In this document: positions 25,053 to 33,777 of the stretch, in pieces
Position numbering within the stretch: the stretch's first letter is position 1
Layout: every line of letters starts with the position of its first letter
NCBI RefSeq assembly: GCF_902498785.1
Contig: NZ_LR701494.1
Location: 620,001-684,000, forward strand
Reading direction: 5' to 3'
DNA length: 64,000 nucleotides
Origin: Sphingomonas sp. EC-HK361
GTDB lineage: Bacteria; Pseudomonadota; Alphaproteobacteria; Sphingomonadales; Sphingomonadaceae
The notes under the pieces: generated by a model
The model's input: only the letters and a program-made list of their open reading frames with translations
What the model was told of the DNA's origin: nothing
Databases searched by the model: none
Translations under genes and position numbers: made by a program

Positions 25053-25489
25053 GCGAATTCCTTCCGGGATAGCTTGTCGACGCGGTGTTGGTGTCGCCCG
25101 CCCTCGAAATCGGCGTCGAGGAAGGCGGTGATGCAGGCCTTGGCCATTTCCTCGCCGACCAGCCGCGCGCCGATCGCGATCGCGTTGGCGTCGTTGTGGG
25201 TGCGCGCGAGGCGGGCCGAGAGCGGTTCGCTGACCTGTGCGCAGCGACACGCGGGGTTGCGGTTGGCGGCGATGGCGATGCCGATGCCCGACCCGCAGAG
25301 TGCGATCCCGCGTTCAACCCGGCCGTCGGCTAGCGCGCCCGCGACCGCTTCGCCATAATCGGGATAATCGACGCTGGCGGTGCCGTGCGTTCCCAGATCC
25401 TCGACCGCGTGACCCGCAGCCTCCAGCCAGGGGACGAGCACGTCCTTGAGGGCGACGGCGGCATGGTCTGATGCGATGGCGATGCGCAT
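25049..25489 (-). CDS. rpiB: Ribose-5-phosphate isomerase B
   Basis: RpiB interconverts ribulose-5-phosphate and ribose-5-phosphate. The 146-residue product begins [18 protein letters not shown] and has the catalytic Cys in [16 protein letters not shown], then [20 protein letters not shown], all diagnostic of the RpiB/LacAB family. The start at 25489 is chosen because the motif at the N-terminus is invariant; a longer frame to 25834 is a shadow. It overlaps glyA by 4 bases. It is divergent from the lipoprotein gene at 25657 across 167 bases that hold the promoters; I see no recognisable operator there. Confidence 0.95.
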   Translation of the reverse strand: MRIAIASDHAAVALKDVLVPWLEAAGHAVEDLGTHGTASVDYPDYGEAVAGALADGRVERGIALCGSGIGIAIAANRNPACRCAQVSEPLSARLARTHNDANAIAIGARLVGEEMAKACITAFLDADFEGGRHQHRVDKLSRKEFA

Positions 25490-25656
25490 GGGCAGCGGCG
25501 CTCCGGCTCGGGTGATCGGGGATCGCTGGCCCCTTACCGCCCAACGTCGCGAAATGCCACAGGCCAAAAAGATTCTGCGGGACACCCGACTGGAGCGGAA
25601 CGGGCGCCGCCGCGGGCGGTTGAGGATAACCTGTATCAAGAAAGGGGGTTGCGCCG

Positions 25657-26124
25657 ATGTCGCGTGGAATACCGTTATCGGCCATGTCGTGCCTCGCCCT
25701 GATCGCCGCGTGCAGCCGGCCCGCCCCCGAAACCAATGTGACCGACGTGGCCGGGTCAGCCGGCGCGGTCGATCGCAATGTTGCCGAGGTGGCGCCTTCG
25801 CCCGAGCCTTCGCCAGTTCCCGTTCCGTCGCCATCGCCCAGCGCCACGCCCGCGAATCTCGCGGGCCGCTGGATCGGGGTCGAGGGAATGTATCTCGTGG
25901 TCAAGCCGACCGCGCCGGACACCTATGCGCTCGAAATGCAATATGACCTCGACCACAAGATGACCGCGACGGGCCGTGCGGCCGACGACGGCATCGCCTT
26001 CGAACGCGACGGCAAGACGCTCACGTTGAAACCGAGCGATGGTGCCGCGACCGGCCTCAAATATCTCGACGGGAAGCGCGACTGCCTGACGGTCGCTCCC
26101 GGCGAGGGATATTGCCGCGGCTGA
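25657..26124 (+). CDS. Putative lipoprotein of unknown function
   Basis: A 155-residue product with a lipoprotein signal (LSAMSCLALIAACSR; the Cys of LIAAC would be lipidated). A Pro/Ser/Glu-rich linker follows at about residues 45-65 (PSPEPSPVPVPSPSPS). The C-terminal domain of about 85 residues starts NLAGRWIGVEGMYLVVKP and ends with a Cys pair (RDCLTVAPGEGYC). The domain looks like a small beta-barrel of lipocalin-like character, but I recognise no family. The stop overlaps the ATG of the DUF3429 gene, so the two are coupled. Confidence 0.75.
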   Translation: MSRGIPLSAMSCLALIAACSRPAPETNVTDVAGSAGAVDRNVAEVAPSPEPSPVPVPSPSPSATPANLAGRWIGVEGMYLVVKPTAPDTYALEMQYDLDHKMTATGRAADDGIAFERDGKTLTLKPSDGAATGLKYLDGKRDCLTVAPGEGYCRG

Positions 26125-26612
26125 TGTTGCACCCAACCGGCACCGCAATGGTCGGCACAACCCGGTTGCTCGGTTTCGCCGGGCTGATTCCGCAACTGAT
26201 CGCGATCCTGTTCATCGTCAGCGGCATCGATCCGGCGCTCGGCGCGCTCGCGGCGTTCCTCTATGCCGCGATGATCCTGAGCTTCATCGGCGGGATATGG
26301 TGGGGATTCGCGGTCGGGCGCGGCGAGGGCCAGGCGTCGGTCGCGGCGATCGCGGTCACGCCGACGATCGTCGCCGGCCTCTTCATCCTCGCGCGGCTGC
26401 TCGGAATGCCGGTCAGCTGGGCGCTCGTCGCGCTGGGCAGCGCGATCATGCTGACACTGCTGATCGACCGCGAACTCGTGAAGGAGGCGCGCGCGCCGCG
26501 CGACTGGATGACACTGCGGGTGCCCCTGTCGCTAACGCTGGGATCGATGACGATCCTCGCCGGCATACTTGCGCCCCATGCCATCACGATCAGCTACAGC
26601 GTCGTGAATTAG
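26124..26612 (+). CDS. DUF3429 membrane protein
   Basis: A 162-residue inner-membrane protein with five hydrophobic segments: LLGFAGLIPQLIAILFIVSG, ALAAFLYAAMILSFIGGIWWG, AAIAVTPTIVAGLFILARLL, WALVALGSAIMLTLLIDREL and the last LTLGSMTILAGILAP. The pattern GLIPQ...FLYAAMILSFIGGIWWG matches the DUF3429 family, whose function is unknown. The ATG at 26124 overlaps the lipoprotein stop; Met at 26148 is an alternative. It converges on hemA with a gap of only 4 bases. Confidence 0.8.
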   Translation: MLHPTGTAMVGTTRLLGFAGLIPQLIAILFIVSGIDPALGALAAFLYAAMILSFIGGIWWGFAVGRGEGQASVAAIAVTPTIVAGLFILARLLGMPVSWALVALGSAIMLTLLIDRELVKEARAPRDWMTLRVPLSLTLGSMTILAGILAPHAITISYSVVN

Positions 26613-26616
26613 CCGA

Positions 26617-27873
26617 TCACGCCGCGGCGCGCAGTTCCAGCCGGCCCCAGATTTCGACAAGCGCGTCGGTCAGCTCATGCATCATCGCGGCGTCATGCGT
26701 CGGGCCGGGGGTGAAGCGCAGCCGCTCGGTCCCCCGCGGCACCGTGGGATAGTTGATCGGCTGAACATAGATTCCATATTCGGCCAGCAGGATATCGCTG
26801 ATCTTCTTGGCCTTCACCGGATCGCCCACCATCACGGGCACGATGTGCGTATCGCCCGTCATCACCGGCAGGCCGGCATCCGCGAGCATCGTCTTCAGCA
26901 TCGCGGCGGACGCTTGCTGGCGGTCGCGTTCGACCGACGACTCTTTCAGGTGCCGAACAGACGCCAGCACGCCCGCGACCAGCACCGGCGACAGCGACGT
27001 GGTGAAGATGAACCCCGGCGCATAACTGCGAATCACGTCGATGATCGTCCGATCGGCCGCGATGTAGCCGCCCATCACCCCGAACGCCTTGCCAAGCGTG
27101 CCCTCGATGATCGTGATCCGGTCGGCGAGCGCGTCACGTTCCGAAATGCCGCCACCGCGCGGGCCGTACATGCCGACCGCATGGACTTCGTCGAGATAGG
27201 TCAAAGCGTGATATCTGTCGGCGAGATCGCAGATCGCGGCGATCGGGGCGATATCGCCTTCCATCGAATAGACGCTCTCGAACGCGATCAGCTTCGGCAC
27301 CGCCGGGTCCTCAGCCGCGAGCAGCTCTTCGAGATGCGCGAGATCGTTGTGCCGGAACACCCGCTTTTCGCACCCCGAATTGCGGATGCCCGCGATCATC
27401 GACGCGTGGTTGAGCTCGTCCGAAAAGATGATGCAGCCCGGCAGCACTTTCGCCAGCGTCGCCAGCGTCGCCTCGTTCGAGACGTAGCCGCTGGTGAACA
27501 GAAGTGCTGCTTCCTTGCCGTGGAGATCGGCAAGCTCGCCCTCCAGATCGATATGATAGTGTGTGTTGCCGCCGATGTTGCGCGTGCCGCCGGACCCGGC
27601 GCCGACATCGTGCAGCGCTTCCTCCATCGCCGCGATCACCTTGGGATGCTGCCCCATCGCCAGATAGTCGTTCGAGCACCAGACGGTGATCGGCTTCGGC
27701 CCGTTATGCCCGGCGAAGCACCGCGCATTGGGAAACTGTCCCTTGTTGCGCAGGATGTCGATGAAGACGCGGTAGCGCCCCTCGGCATGCAGGCGATCGA
27801 TCGCCTGGGTGAAGATCCGGGAATAATCCACCCCCAACTGAGCAGGGTGGGTCGCTTCGTTCACATCGCTCAT
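26617..27873 (-). CDS. hemA: 5-aminolevulinate synthase (C4 pathway)
   Basis: This PLP enzyme condenses glycine with succinyl-CoA to form 5-aminolevulinate, the first tetrapyrrole precursor in alphaproteobacteria. The 418-residue product shows [39 protein letters not shown], and the PLP lysine in [16 protein letters not shown]. The start at 27873 ([10 protein letters not shown]) gives about 10 residues before the family start YSRIF; the frame to 27918 overlaps the transporter stop region. Presence of this gene rather than a glutamyl-tRNA reductase fits the alphaproteobacterial assignment. The transporter gene upstream is on the same strand. Confidence 0.97.
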   Translation of the reverse strand: MSDVNEATHPAQLGVDYSRIFTQAIDRLHAEGRYRVFIDILRNKGQFPNARCFAGHNGPKPITVWCSNDYLAMGQHPKVIAAMEEALHDVGAGSGGTRNIGGNTHYHIDLEGELADLHGKEAALLFTSGYVSNEATLATLAKVLPGCIIFSDELNHASMIAGIRNSGCEKRVFRHNDLAHLEELLAAEDPAVPKLIAFESVYSMEGDIAPIAAICDLADRYHALTYLDEVHAVGMYGPRGGGISERDALADRITIIEGTLGKAFGVMGGYIAADRTIIDVIRSYAPGFIFTTSLSPVLVAGVLASVRHLKESSVERDRQQASAAMLKTMLADAGLPVMTGDTHIVPVMVGDPVKAKKISDILLAEYGIYVQPINYPTVPRGTERLRFTPGPTHDAAMMHELTDALVEIWGRLELRAAA

Positions 27874-27914
27874 GGCCGGCCCATCTAGGCGATCGCACGG
27901 GCGCGCACCACCCT

Positions 27915-29159
27915 TCAATGGGCAAGTATCACGACATCGGTATCGATTTCATCAACCGGCTCGATGCGCGGAATGATGAGGTGGACGAGCCCGAGCGCCA
28001 CCAGATACGAGCCCGAACAGATTGCGAGCAGCGGGCCATAGCCCCAGCCATGGCTCAGCGACACCGCCGCCAGCTGGATCAGCACGATCGACCACATATT
28101 GCCGCAGAATGCCGCGATCCCGATGGTCGATCCCACCGCGCGCGCCGGCACCATGTCGGTCGCGAGGCCGAAGACGTTGGTGGAAAATCCCTGATGCGCG
28201 AAGAGGCCGAGCCCGAGCAGCAGCGCGGCGGTCCAGGCACTGTCGACGACCAGCACCAGCGTCACCGGCAAAATCAGCACCGCGTAGATCAGTAGCGTCG
28301 TCTTGCGCGCGCGGTTCACGTCCCACCCACGCGCCATAAGCCGCCCGGGGAGCCACCCACCGGTCAGTGCGCCCGCCGCAGCCATCACATAAGCGAGCGC
28401 GACGGGGAGCCCGACGGTGCCCTGCGGCAGGCCGAACATCCGGTGAAAGAGATCAGGCAGCCAGGCGAGCATGAAGAACCACACCTGATCCGACAGCACC
28501 TTCGCCACCGCGATCGCCCAGGTCTCGCGCCGACGAAGCAGGCTCGCCCAGCGGATCGGTGTCGGCTTGGCCCCCGTCTCGGCAACCGGCGGCACCTTTA
28601 CCGCGAACCATGCGACGACCCACACCAGCCCGAGCCCCCCCGCCAGCAGGAACGCCGCCTTCCACCCGAACACGACCGCAATCGCCGGGACGACCAGCGG
28701 CGTCACGATCGCCCCGATATTGGGCGCGGTGTTGCCGACGCCGAGCGCGAAGGAGCGTTCCTTCTGAGTGAAATAGGTCGCGGCAGACTTTACCGCCGCT
28801 GGCGTTCCGACCGACTCGGCCGCCCCCAGCACCACGCGCGACGCGATAAAGCCGCCGACCGACGTCGCCACCGCGTGCGCCATCCCGGCCAGACTCCAGA
28901 CCGCAACCCCGATCGCAAAACCCAGCCGCAGCCCGACGCGATCGATGAACCATCCGGTCCCCAGAAACGCGACCGCCGCCGAAACCTGGAAGGCCGACAG
29001 CATGTTGGCATAATCCTGGTCGGACCAGTTGAACTCGACCTCCAATGTCGGCTTGAGCAGCGCCAGGATCTGCCGATCGACATAGTTGAGCATGATCGCG
29101 AAGAAGACGAGCGCGACGATCCCCCAGCGCCCGCGATTTGCCGATCCCGTCATGCCCAC
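27915..29159 (-). CDS. MFS transporter (hexuronate/galactonate-like anion:cation symporter)
   Basis: A 414-residue major facilitator protein with twelve predicted helices. The opening [29 protein letters not shown] matches the anion:cation symporter branch (ExuT, GarP, DgoT), members of which bring in sugar acids. Later features are [17 protein letters not shown] (motif A) and [18 protein letters not shown] LacI-type operator lies 18 bases upstream of the start codon, and a LacI-family regulator is encoded at 30373-31404, so control by a sugar-derived signal is likely. No sugar-acid catabolic gene is adjacent, so the substrate is unproven. Confidence 0.87.
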   Translation of the reverse strand: MGMTGSANRGRWGIVALVFFAIMLNYVDRQILALLKPTLEVEFNWSDQDYANMLSAFQVSAAVAFLGTGWFIDRVGLRLGFAIGVAVWSLAGMAHAVATSVGGFIASRVVLGAAESVGTPAAVKSAATYFTQKERSFALGVGNTAPNIGAIVTPLVVPAIAVVFGWKAAFLLAGGLGLVWVVAWFAVKVPPVAETGAKPTPIRWASLLRRRETWAIAVAKVLSDQVWFFMLAWLPDLFHRMFGLPQGTVGLPVALAYVMAAAGALTGGWLPGRLMARGWDVNRARKTTLLIYAVLILPVTLVLVVDSAWTAALLLGLGLFAHQGFSTNVFGLATDMVPARAVGSTIGIAAFCGNMWSIVLIQLAAVSLSHGWGYGPLLAICSGSYLVALGLVHLIIPRIEPVDEIDTDVVILAH

Positions 29160-29176
29160 TCCCGTTTTTCTTTTCC

Positions 29177-29190
29177 TGATAACGTTGTCA
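29177..29190 (-). promoter_or_regulatory. LacI-family operator upstream of the MFS transporter
   Basis: TGATAACGTTGTCA is a 14-base palindrome with a central AACGTT; only one of the seven pairs is mismatched. It matches the common operator type for LacI-family repressors and lies 18 bases upstream of the transporter ATG. The likely binder is the LacI-family protein encoded 1.2 kb away. Confidence 0.7.
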
Positions 29191-29218
29191 TAACGCAGCG
29201 CGCTTGGCTATACGCAAT

Positions 29219-29319
29219 CCGTTCGCCCTGAGCCTGTCGAAGGGACGCACTTCTTGTAAGGGAGGGCGGGGCTTCGACAAGCCTGTCCCGAGCGTGTCGA
29301 GGGGCTCAGCCCGAACGGT
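29219..29319. repeat. REP-like inverted pair with an enlarged arm
   Basis: The left arm is CCGTTCGCCCTGAGCCTGTC. The right arm ends CTCAGCCCGAACGG, but about 22 extra bases (rich in CCTCGACACGCTCGGG on the minus strand) separate CTGAGC from CTTGTCGAAG. The outer stem GGGCT/AGCCC is kept. The pair ends 1 base before the exporter start region. Confidence 0.8.
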
Positions 29320-29320
29320 G

Positions 29321-30376
29321 ATGAGATCGATGGCCAATATAAGTTCTCGCCCCCTCCCGATGGCCGCCGATCTGTACGGCGATATCGAACCCAGCCCCAG
29401 GGCGACGTGGCGCGGATACCTGCCCGGGCTCGCGATCGTCACCGCGGGGACGCTGGCCGCGGGGTTCATTTCCGATCGTTACGGCGCGCCGCTGACGCTG
29501 ATGTCGCTGCTGATCGGCCTCGCGCTCAACTTCTTGTCCGCCGATTCGCGGCTGACCCCGGGCCTCGCTTTCGCCTCACGCTCGCTGCTGCGTTGGGGGA
29601 TCGTCCTGGTCGGCGTGCGGATCACCTTCGGGCAGATCGCCGCGCTCGGCCCCGCAGCCTTGCTCGCGGTCGTGGCAATCGTTGCGCTGACGATCGGCGC
29701 GGGCATTCTGGTCGCGCGGCGGCTCGGATTCGATTCGGCGTTCGGCACGCTCGCGGGCGGCGCAGTCGCGATCTGCGGCGCGTCGGCGGCAATGGCGCTG
29801 GCGACGACACTGGGCGAACGTCGCGCGAGCCAGGCGCAGCTCACGCTCGTCCTCGTCGGCATCTCGGCGGCGAGCGCGCTCGCGATGGTCACCTACCCCT
29901 TCGTCGCACACTGGCTGCACATGAGCGACCTGAAAGCCGGCTTCATGCTGGGCGCGTCGATCCACGACGTCGCGCAGGCGCTGGGCGCGGGTTACTCCTA
30001 TTCGGACGGCGCCGGCCAGATCGCCGCGATCGTGAAGCTGACGCGCGTCGCGCTCCTCGCGCCCGTCCTGGCGATCGTCGCGATGTTCCTTCCCAAGGGA
30101 ACGAGCGGCGCGAAAGGTCCAGGCATCCCGTGGTTCGTCGTCGGCTTCTTCGTGTTGGCCGGGATAAACTCCTTCGGCCTTATCCCTGCGATTGCCGCGG
30201 GATGGGCGGAGAAGATCGCCGCCGCAATGCTCGCCGCGGCCGTCACCGCCACCGCGATCCGCTCCCCGCTCGCGCAGCTCACCGCCGCCGGACCGCGCCC
30301 GCTGGTGGTAATCCTCGCCTCCTCGCTGGTCGCCTTCGCGCTCGCGCTCGGCGCGGCGATGTTTTTGATCGGCTAG
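29321..30376 (+). CDS. YeiH-family putative sulfate exporter (UPF0324)
   Basis: A 351-residue membrane protein with about ten helices. Family landmarks are GLALNFLSADSRLTPGLAFA, LLRWGIVLVGVRITFGQI, GGAVAICGASAAMALA, and FMLGASIHDVAQALGAGYSYS. UPF0324/PSE proteins are proposed to export sulfite or sulfate during sulfur-compound degradation, but evidence is thin. The start given is ATG at 29321; ATG at 29330 and 29360 are alternatives, and an in-frame extension reads through the REP pair and is unlikely. The stop codons of this gene and the convergent LacI regulator overlap by 2-4 bases. Confidence 0.88.
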   Translation: MRSMANISSRPLPMAADLYGDIEPSPRATWRGYLPGLAIVTAGTLAAGFISDRYGAPLTLMSLLIGLALNFLSADSRLTPGLAFASRSLLRWGIVLVGVRITFGQIAALGPAALLAVVAIVALTIGAGILVARRLGFDSAFGTLAGGAVAICGASAAMALATTLGERRASQAQLTLVLVGISAASALAMVTYPFVAHWLHMSDLKAGFMLGASIHDVAQALGAGYSYSDGAGQIAAIVKLTRVALLAPVLAIVAMFLPKGTSGAKGPGIPWFVVGFFVLAGINSFGLIPAIAAGWAEKIAAAMLAAAVTATAIRSPLAQLTAAGPRPLVVILASSLVAFALALGAAMFLIG

Positions 30377-31404
30377 ACCGCCGCCGTCGATCCCCGCACC
30401 ACCAACTCATAAGCCAATTCGCGCTGTTCGGCCGGCGCATCCTCCGGCGCCAGCAGCAGGTCGGCCGCTTCCCACGCCAGTTTCCGCACTGGCTGGCGGA
30501 TCGTGGTGAGCGGCGGCCATACATAGCCGGCGAGCGAATCGTCGCCGAACCCCGCGACCGACAGATCATTAGGCAACGACAGCCCTCGCCGGTGCGCCGA
30601 CGCCAGCGCACCCGCCGCCATATCGTCTGACGCCGCGAAGATCGCGGTTGGCGCGTCGGACAGTGCCAGCAGCCGATCCGCGGCCGCCGACCCCGATGCG
30701 AAGTCATAGTCTCCCGGCAGGACCAGCGCCTCGTCCAGCGCAACCCCGGCCTTTCCGAGCGCCGCGGCATACCCCGCCTGCCGCTGCCGGCTGGTCGCAT
30801 AGTCGCGGTGCCCGGCGATGAAACCGATCCGCTTGTGCCCCAGCGACAGGAGATAGCGCGTCATCTCCGCCGCAGCGCTCTCGTTATCGATATAGACCGA
30901 CGACGACAGCGCGGGCGCCGATCCCGGCGAGACGCGCACGAACCGCACGCCGCGCTCCGTCAATAATTCAAGCACCTGCGCATGGTCGCTGACCGGCGGT
31001 GTAAGGATCAACCCATCGACATGCGTCGCGTCGATCAGCCCCTCGATCTCGCTCATCAGCCGGTCTGAGCCGCGGTCATAAGGCTGCGCGATCATCCGCA
31101 CACCGTCCACATCGCACCGGTCGCGAATCCCCGTCTGCATTTCATAGACGTAATGCGGGCTGGGATTGTCGCAGACGAGCGCGATCTGCCAGCTGCGCCG
31201 TCCCGCCAGCGAGCGCGCGGCGATGCTCGGGCGGAAATTGAGCGCGGCGACGACCGCCAGCACCTTTTCCCGGGTCGCTGCCCCCACATAGCGCTCGTTG
31301 TTGAGAACGCGGCTCACGGTCTTGATCGAAACGCCCGCTTCCCGCGATACGTCCTTGATGGTGGCGCGCAATGCCGTCTCCCGAATGGCTGCGCCTTGTG
31401 GCAT
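30373..31404 (-). CDS. LacI-family transcriptional regulator
   Basis: A 343-residue repressor. The helix-turn-helix lies at about residues 14-35 (TIKDVSREAGVSIKTVSRVLN) and the hinge helix at RPSIAARSLAGRR. The periplasmic-binding-like domain follows: IALVCDNPSPHYV, GLILTPP, YIDNESAAAEMTRYLLSLGH, FAASDDMAAGAL and VAGFGDDSLAGYVWPPLTTIRQP. The hinge Leu-Ala motif predicts minor-groove insertion at a central CpG, in agreement with the AACGTT operator at 29177-29190. The regulated transporter is the most likely target. It is divergent from the PBP gene across 63 bases. Confidence 0.93.
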   Translation of the reverse strand: MPQGAAIRETALRATIKDVSREAGVSIKTVSRVLNNERYVGAATREKVLAVVAALNFRPSIAARSLAGRRSWQIALVCDNPSPHYVYEMQTGIRDRCDVDGVRMIAQPYDRGSDRLMSEIEGLIDATHVDGLILTPPVSDHAQVLELLTERGVRFVRVSPGSAPALSSSVYIDNESAAAEMTRYLLSLGHKRIGFIAGHRDYATSRQRQAGYAAALGKAGVALDEALVLPGDYDFASGSAAADRLLALSDAPTAIFAASDDMAAGALASAHRRGLSLPNDLSVAGFGDDSLAGYVWPPLTTIRQPVRKLAWEAADLLLAPEDAPAEQRELAYELVVRGSTAAV

Positions 31405-31467
31405 GATGCCCGCACTTGCGGCAACTGTCGTATGAAGCTAATACAGTCGCCCGATAGAGATTTGTCC

Positions 31468-33630
31468 ATGCGTCCCGATCCCTTCGACCAACAGCCTGAA
31501 TGGGGCCGCCTGCGCTACAACCACGCGCCTGCCGACCCGCCCCCCGCGCCGATCGCGGACCGGCCCGGGCTAACCGGGTTCGGGGACTGGCATGGCGTCG
31601 ATTCGGGCAGCGGCAGCGGAACGCCGCCCGTCCAGCCCGCCCACCCGCGCCGCCGCTGGGGTCGCTGGATCATGCGCGGGTTCGGCTCGGCGATCATCCT
31701 GTTCATCATCATCGTCGCGTGGCTCGCGGTCACCGCGCCGCTCTCGCGCTCGCTGAAGCCCCCCACCCCACCCTCGATCACGCTGACCGCCGAGGACGGC
31801 ACACCGATCGCACGGCGCGGCGCGATCATCGGCGCGCCGGTCGATGCGGCCAAGCTGCCAGCGCATGTCCGCGAGGCGTTCCTGGCGATCGAGGACCGTC
31901 GCTTCTATTCGCATTGGGGCGTCGATCCGCGCGGGATCGCGCGCGCCGCCTGGCACAACATGCGCGGTGGCGGGGTGCGCGAGGGTGGCAGCACGATCAC
32001 GCAACAGCTGGCAAAGAACGCCTTCCTCGATTCGGATCGCACCGCCGCGCGCAAGATTCGCGAGGCGATGATCTCGTTCTGGCTGGAGGCCTGGCTGACG
32101 AAGGACGAAATCCTCTCACGCTACCTCTCGAACGTCTATTTCGGTGACAATGTCTACGGCATCCGGGCTGCGTCGAGACATTATTTCGGCCGCACGCCGG
32201 AGGACCTGAACATCGGCCAGGCGGCGATGCTCGCGGGACTCGTCAAAGCTCCTTCGCGCCTCGCCCCTACCGGCAATCTGGCGGGAGCCCGCGCGCGCGA
32301 GGCGGTTGTCGTCGGCGCGATGGTCGATGCCGGCTTCCTGACGAAGGCGGAAGCTGCGCGCGTCCAGCCGCAGCGGGTACGGCACGATGACGTCGAGCAA
32401 CTCCCCAACGGCACCTACTTCGCCGACTGGGTGCTGCCATCCGCGCGCGATCAGGCGGGGGAGATCAAGACCGAGACGACCGTCCAGACGACACTCGACC
32501 GCAAGATGCAGCGTGCCGCCGAGCGCGCGGTGAAGCGCGCCGGGCTGAAACAGGCGCAGGTCGCCCTTGTCGCGATGCGTCCCGACGGGCGCGTCGTCGC
32601 GATGGTCGGCGGCAAGGACTATGGGAAAAGCCCGTTCAACCGCGCAACACAGGCGCGGCGCCAGCCGGGATCGACCTTCAAGCTTTTCGTCTATCTCGCC
32701 GCGATGCGCGCCGGGATGACGCCCGATTCGACGGTGGAGGACCGCCCGATCGAAATCTCGGGCTGGAAACCGAAGAACTCTGACGGCCAGTATCGCGGCA
32801 CCATCACGCTGCGCGAAGCCTTTGCACGCTCGTCCAACGTCGCCGCCGCGCGGCTGACCCAGCAGGTCGGCGTCCGCGCGGTCATCAAAGCGGCGCGCGA
32901 TCTCGGTATTTCGACGCCGATCCCGGAGGAAGCGACGATCGCACTCGGCACCTCGACCGTCTCGCTGCTGGAACTCACCGCCGCCTATGGCGCGATCGCG
33001 CGCGGCAGCTATCCGGTCGCGCCGCGCGGGCTGGAACAGGTGCAGGACAAGAGCTGGTACGAGAATTTCACCAGCCGTCCGACGACGATCCCCGACGATA
33101 TCCGCGCAAAGATGCTCGACCTCATGTCCGCGTCGGTTTCGGGCGGAACCAGCCGGCAGGCGGGGCTGTCGGTCGATACGTTCGGCAAGACCGGCACGAC
33201 GCAGGACAACCGCGACGCGCTGTTCATGGGCTTCGCGAACGGGATCGTCGCCGGCGTGTGGGTCGGCAATGACGACAACACGCCAAACCCCGGCCTGTCT
33301 GGCGGCGGCATCCCGGCGCGTATCTGGCGCGATTTCATGACCCAGGCGCTCGGTCTGGAACCAGCGACGCGGCCAGCCGCAATTCCCGCCGATGACGAAT
33401 ATCAAGGCGACGATGTCGGCAATCTCATCGACCAGGGCGTCGGCGATATCGTCAATGGCCAGATCGCGCCCATCCAGGGTCAGCTCGAAGGCATGGGGCT
33501 GAACCTGAAGATGGGCGAGGATGGCAGCATCACCGTCGGCCCGTCGCGCGGCCGGGATGAGCCGCCGCCGCGCGATCGTCGCGAGGATCGGCGCGCGCCG
33601 GACGAGGATTCGGTCTACGATCAGCAGTGA
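31468..33630 (+). CDS. Class A penicillin-binding protein (PBP1A family)
   Basis: A bifunctional peptidoglycan synthase of 720 residues. A cytoplasmic proline-rich N-terminus precedes the membrane segment at about residues 72-92 (AIILFIIIVAWLAVTAPL). The glycosyltransferase domain has the catalytic Glu in AIEDRRFYSHWG, then GGSTITQQLAKN and RKIREAMISFWLE. The transpeptidase domain has the nucleophile in PGSTFK, the SxN motif in RSSNVAAA, and KTGTT. The C-terminus is low-complexity and charged (RDEPPPRDRREDRRAP). Start is ATG at 31468. The next gene is separated by a REP pair. Confidence 0.94.
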   Translation: MRPDPFDQQPEWGRLRYNHAPADPPPAPIADRPGLTGFGDWHGVDSGSGSGTPPVQPAHPRRRWGRWIMRGFGSAIILFIIIVAWLAVTAPLSRSLKPPTPPSITLTAEDGTPIARRGAIIGAPVDAAKLPAHVREAFLAIEDRRFYSHWGVDPRGIARAAWHNMRGGGVREGGSTITQQLAKNAFLDSDRTAARKIREAMISFWLEAWLTKDEILSRYLSNVYFGDNVYGIRAASRHYFGRTPEDLNIGQAAMLAGLVKAPSRLAPTGNLAGARAREAVVVGAMVDAGFLTKAEAARVQPQRVRHDDVEQLPNGTYFADWVLPSARDQAGEIKTETTVQTTLDRKMQRAAERAVKRAGLKQAQVALVAMRPDGRVVAMVGGKDYGKSPFNRATQARRQPGSTFKLFVYLAAMRAGMTPDSTVEDRPIEISGWKPKNSDGQYRGTITLREAFARSSNVAAARLTQQVGVRAVIKAARDLGISTPIPEEATIALGTSTVSLLELTAAYGAIARGSYPVAPRGLEQVQDKSWYENFTSRPTTIPDDIRAKMLDLMSASVSGGTSRQAGLSVDTFGKTGTTQDNRDALFMGFANGIVAGVWVGNDDNTPNPGLSGGGIPARIWRDFMTQALGLEPATRPAAIPADDEYQGDDVGNLIDQGVGDIVNGQIAPIQGQLEGMGLNLKMGEDGSITVGPSRGRDEPPPRDRREDRRAPDEDSVYDQQ

Positions 33631-33644
33631 TTTTCGACACTTCT

Positions 33645-33725
33645 CCGTTCGCACTGAGCTTGTCGAAGTGCCGTTCTTTCTTGCGCGGAAGAAGGACGGG
33701 GCTTTGACAAGCTCAGCCCGTACGG
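33645..33725. repeat. REP-like inverted pair (PBP-threonine aldolase)
   Basis: Left arm CCGTTCGCACTGAGCTTGTC with stem triplets GCA/TGC; right arm GACAAGCTCAGCCCGTACGG with stem GGG/CCC. It fills the gap after the PBP gene. Confidence 0.85.
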
Positions 33726-33777
33726 ATTGGCGCACATCGCGGTTGACGAGCCTTCGCACCCCCGTAATGCGCTGCGC

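Noticed and set aside
26617-27873. 2-amino-3-ketobutyrate CoA ligase or another alpha-oxoamine synthase instead of HemA
   Set aside because: The N-terminus ([21 protein letters not shown]) and the THYHIDLE region are typical of 5-aminolevulinate synthase.
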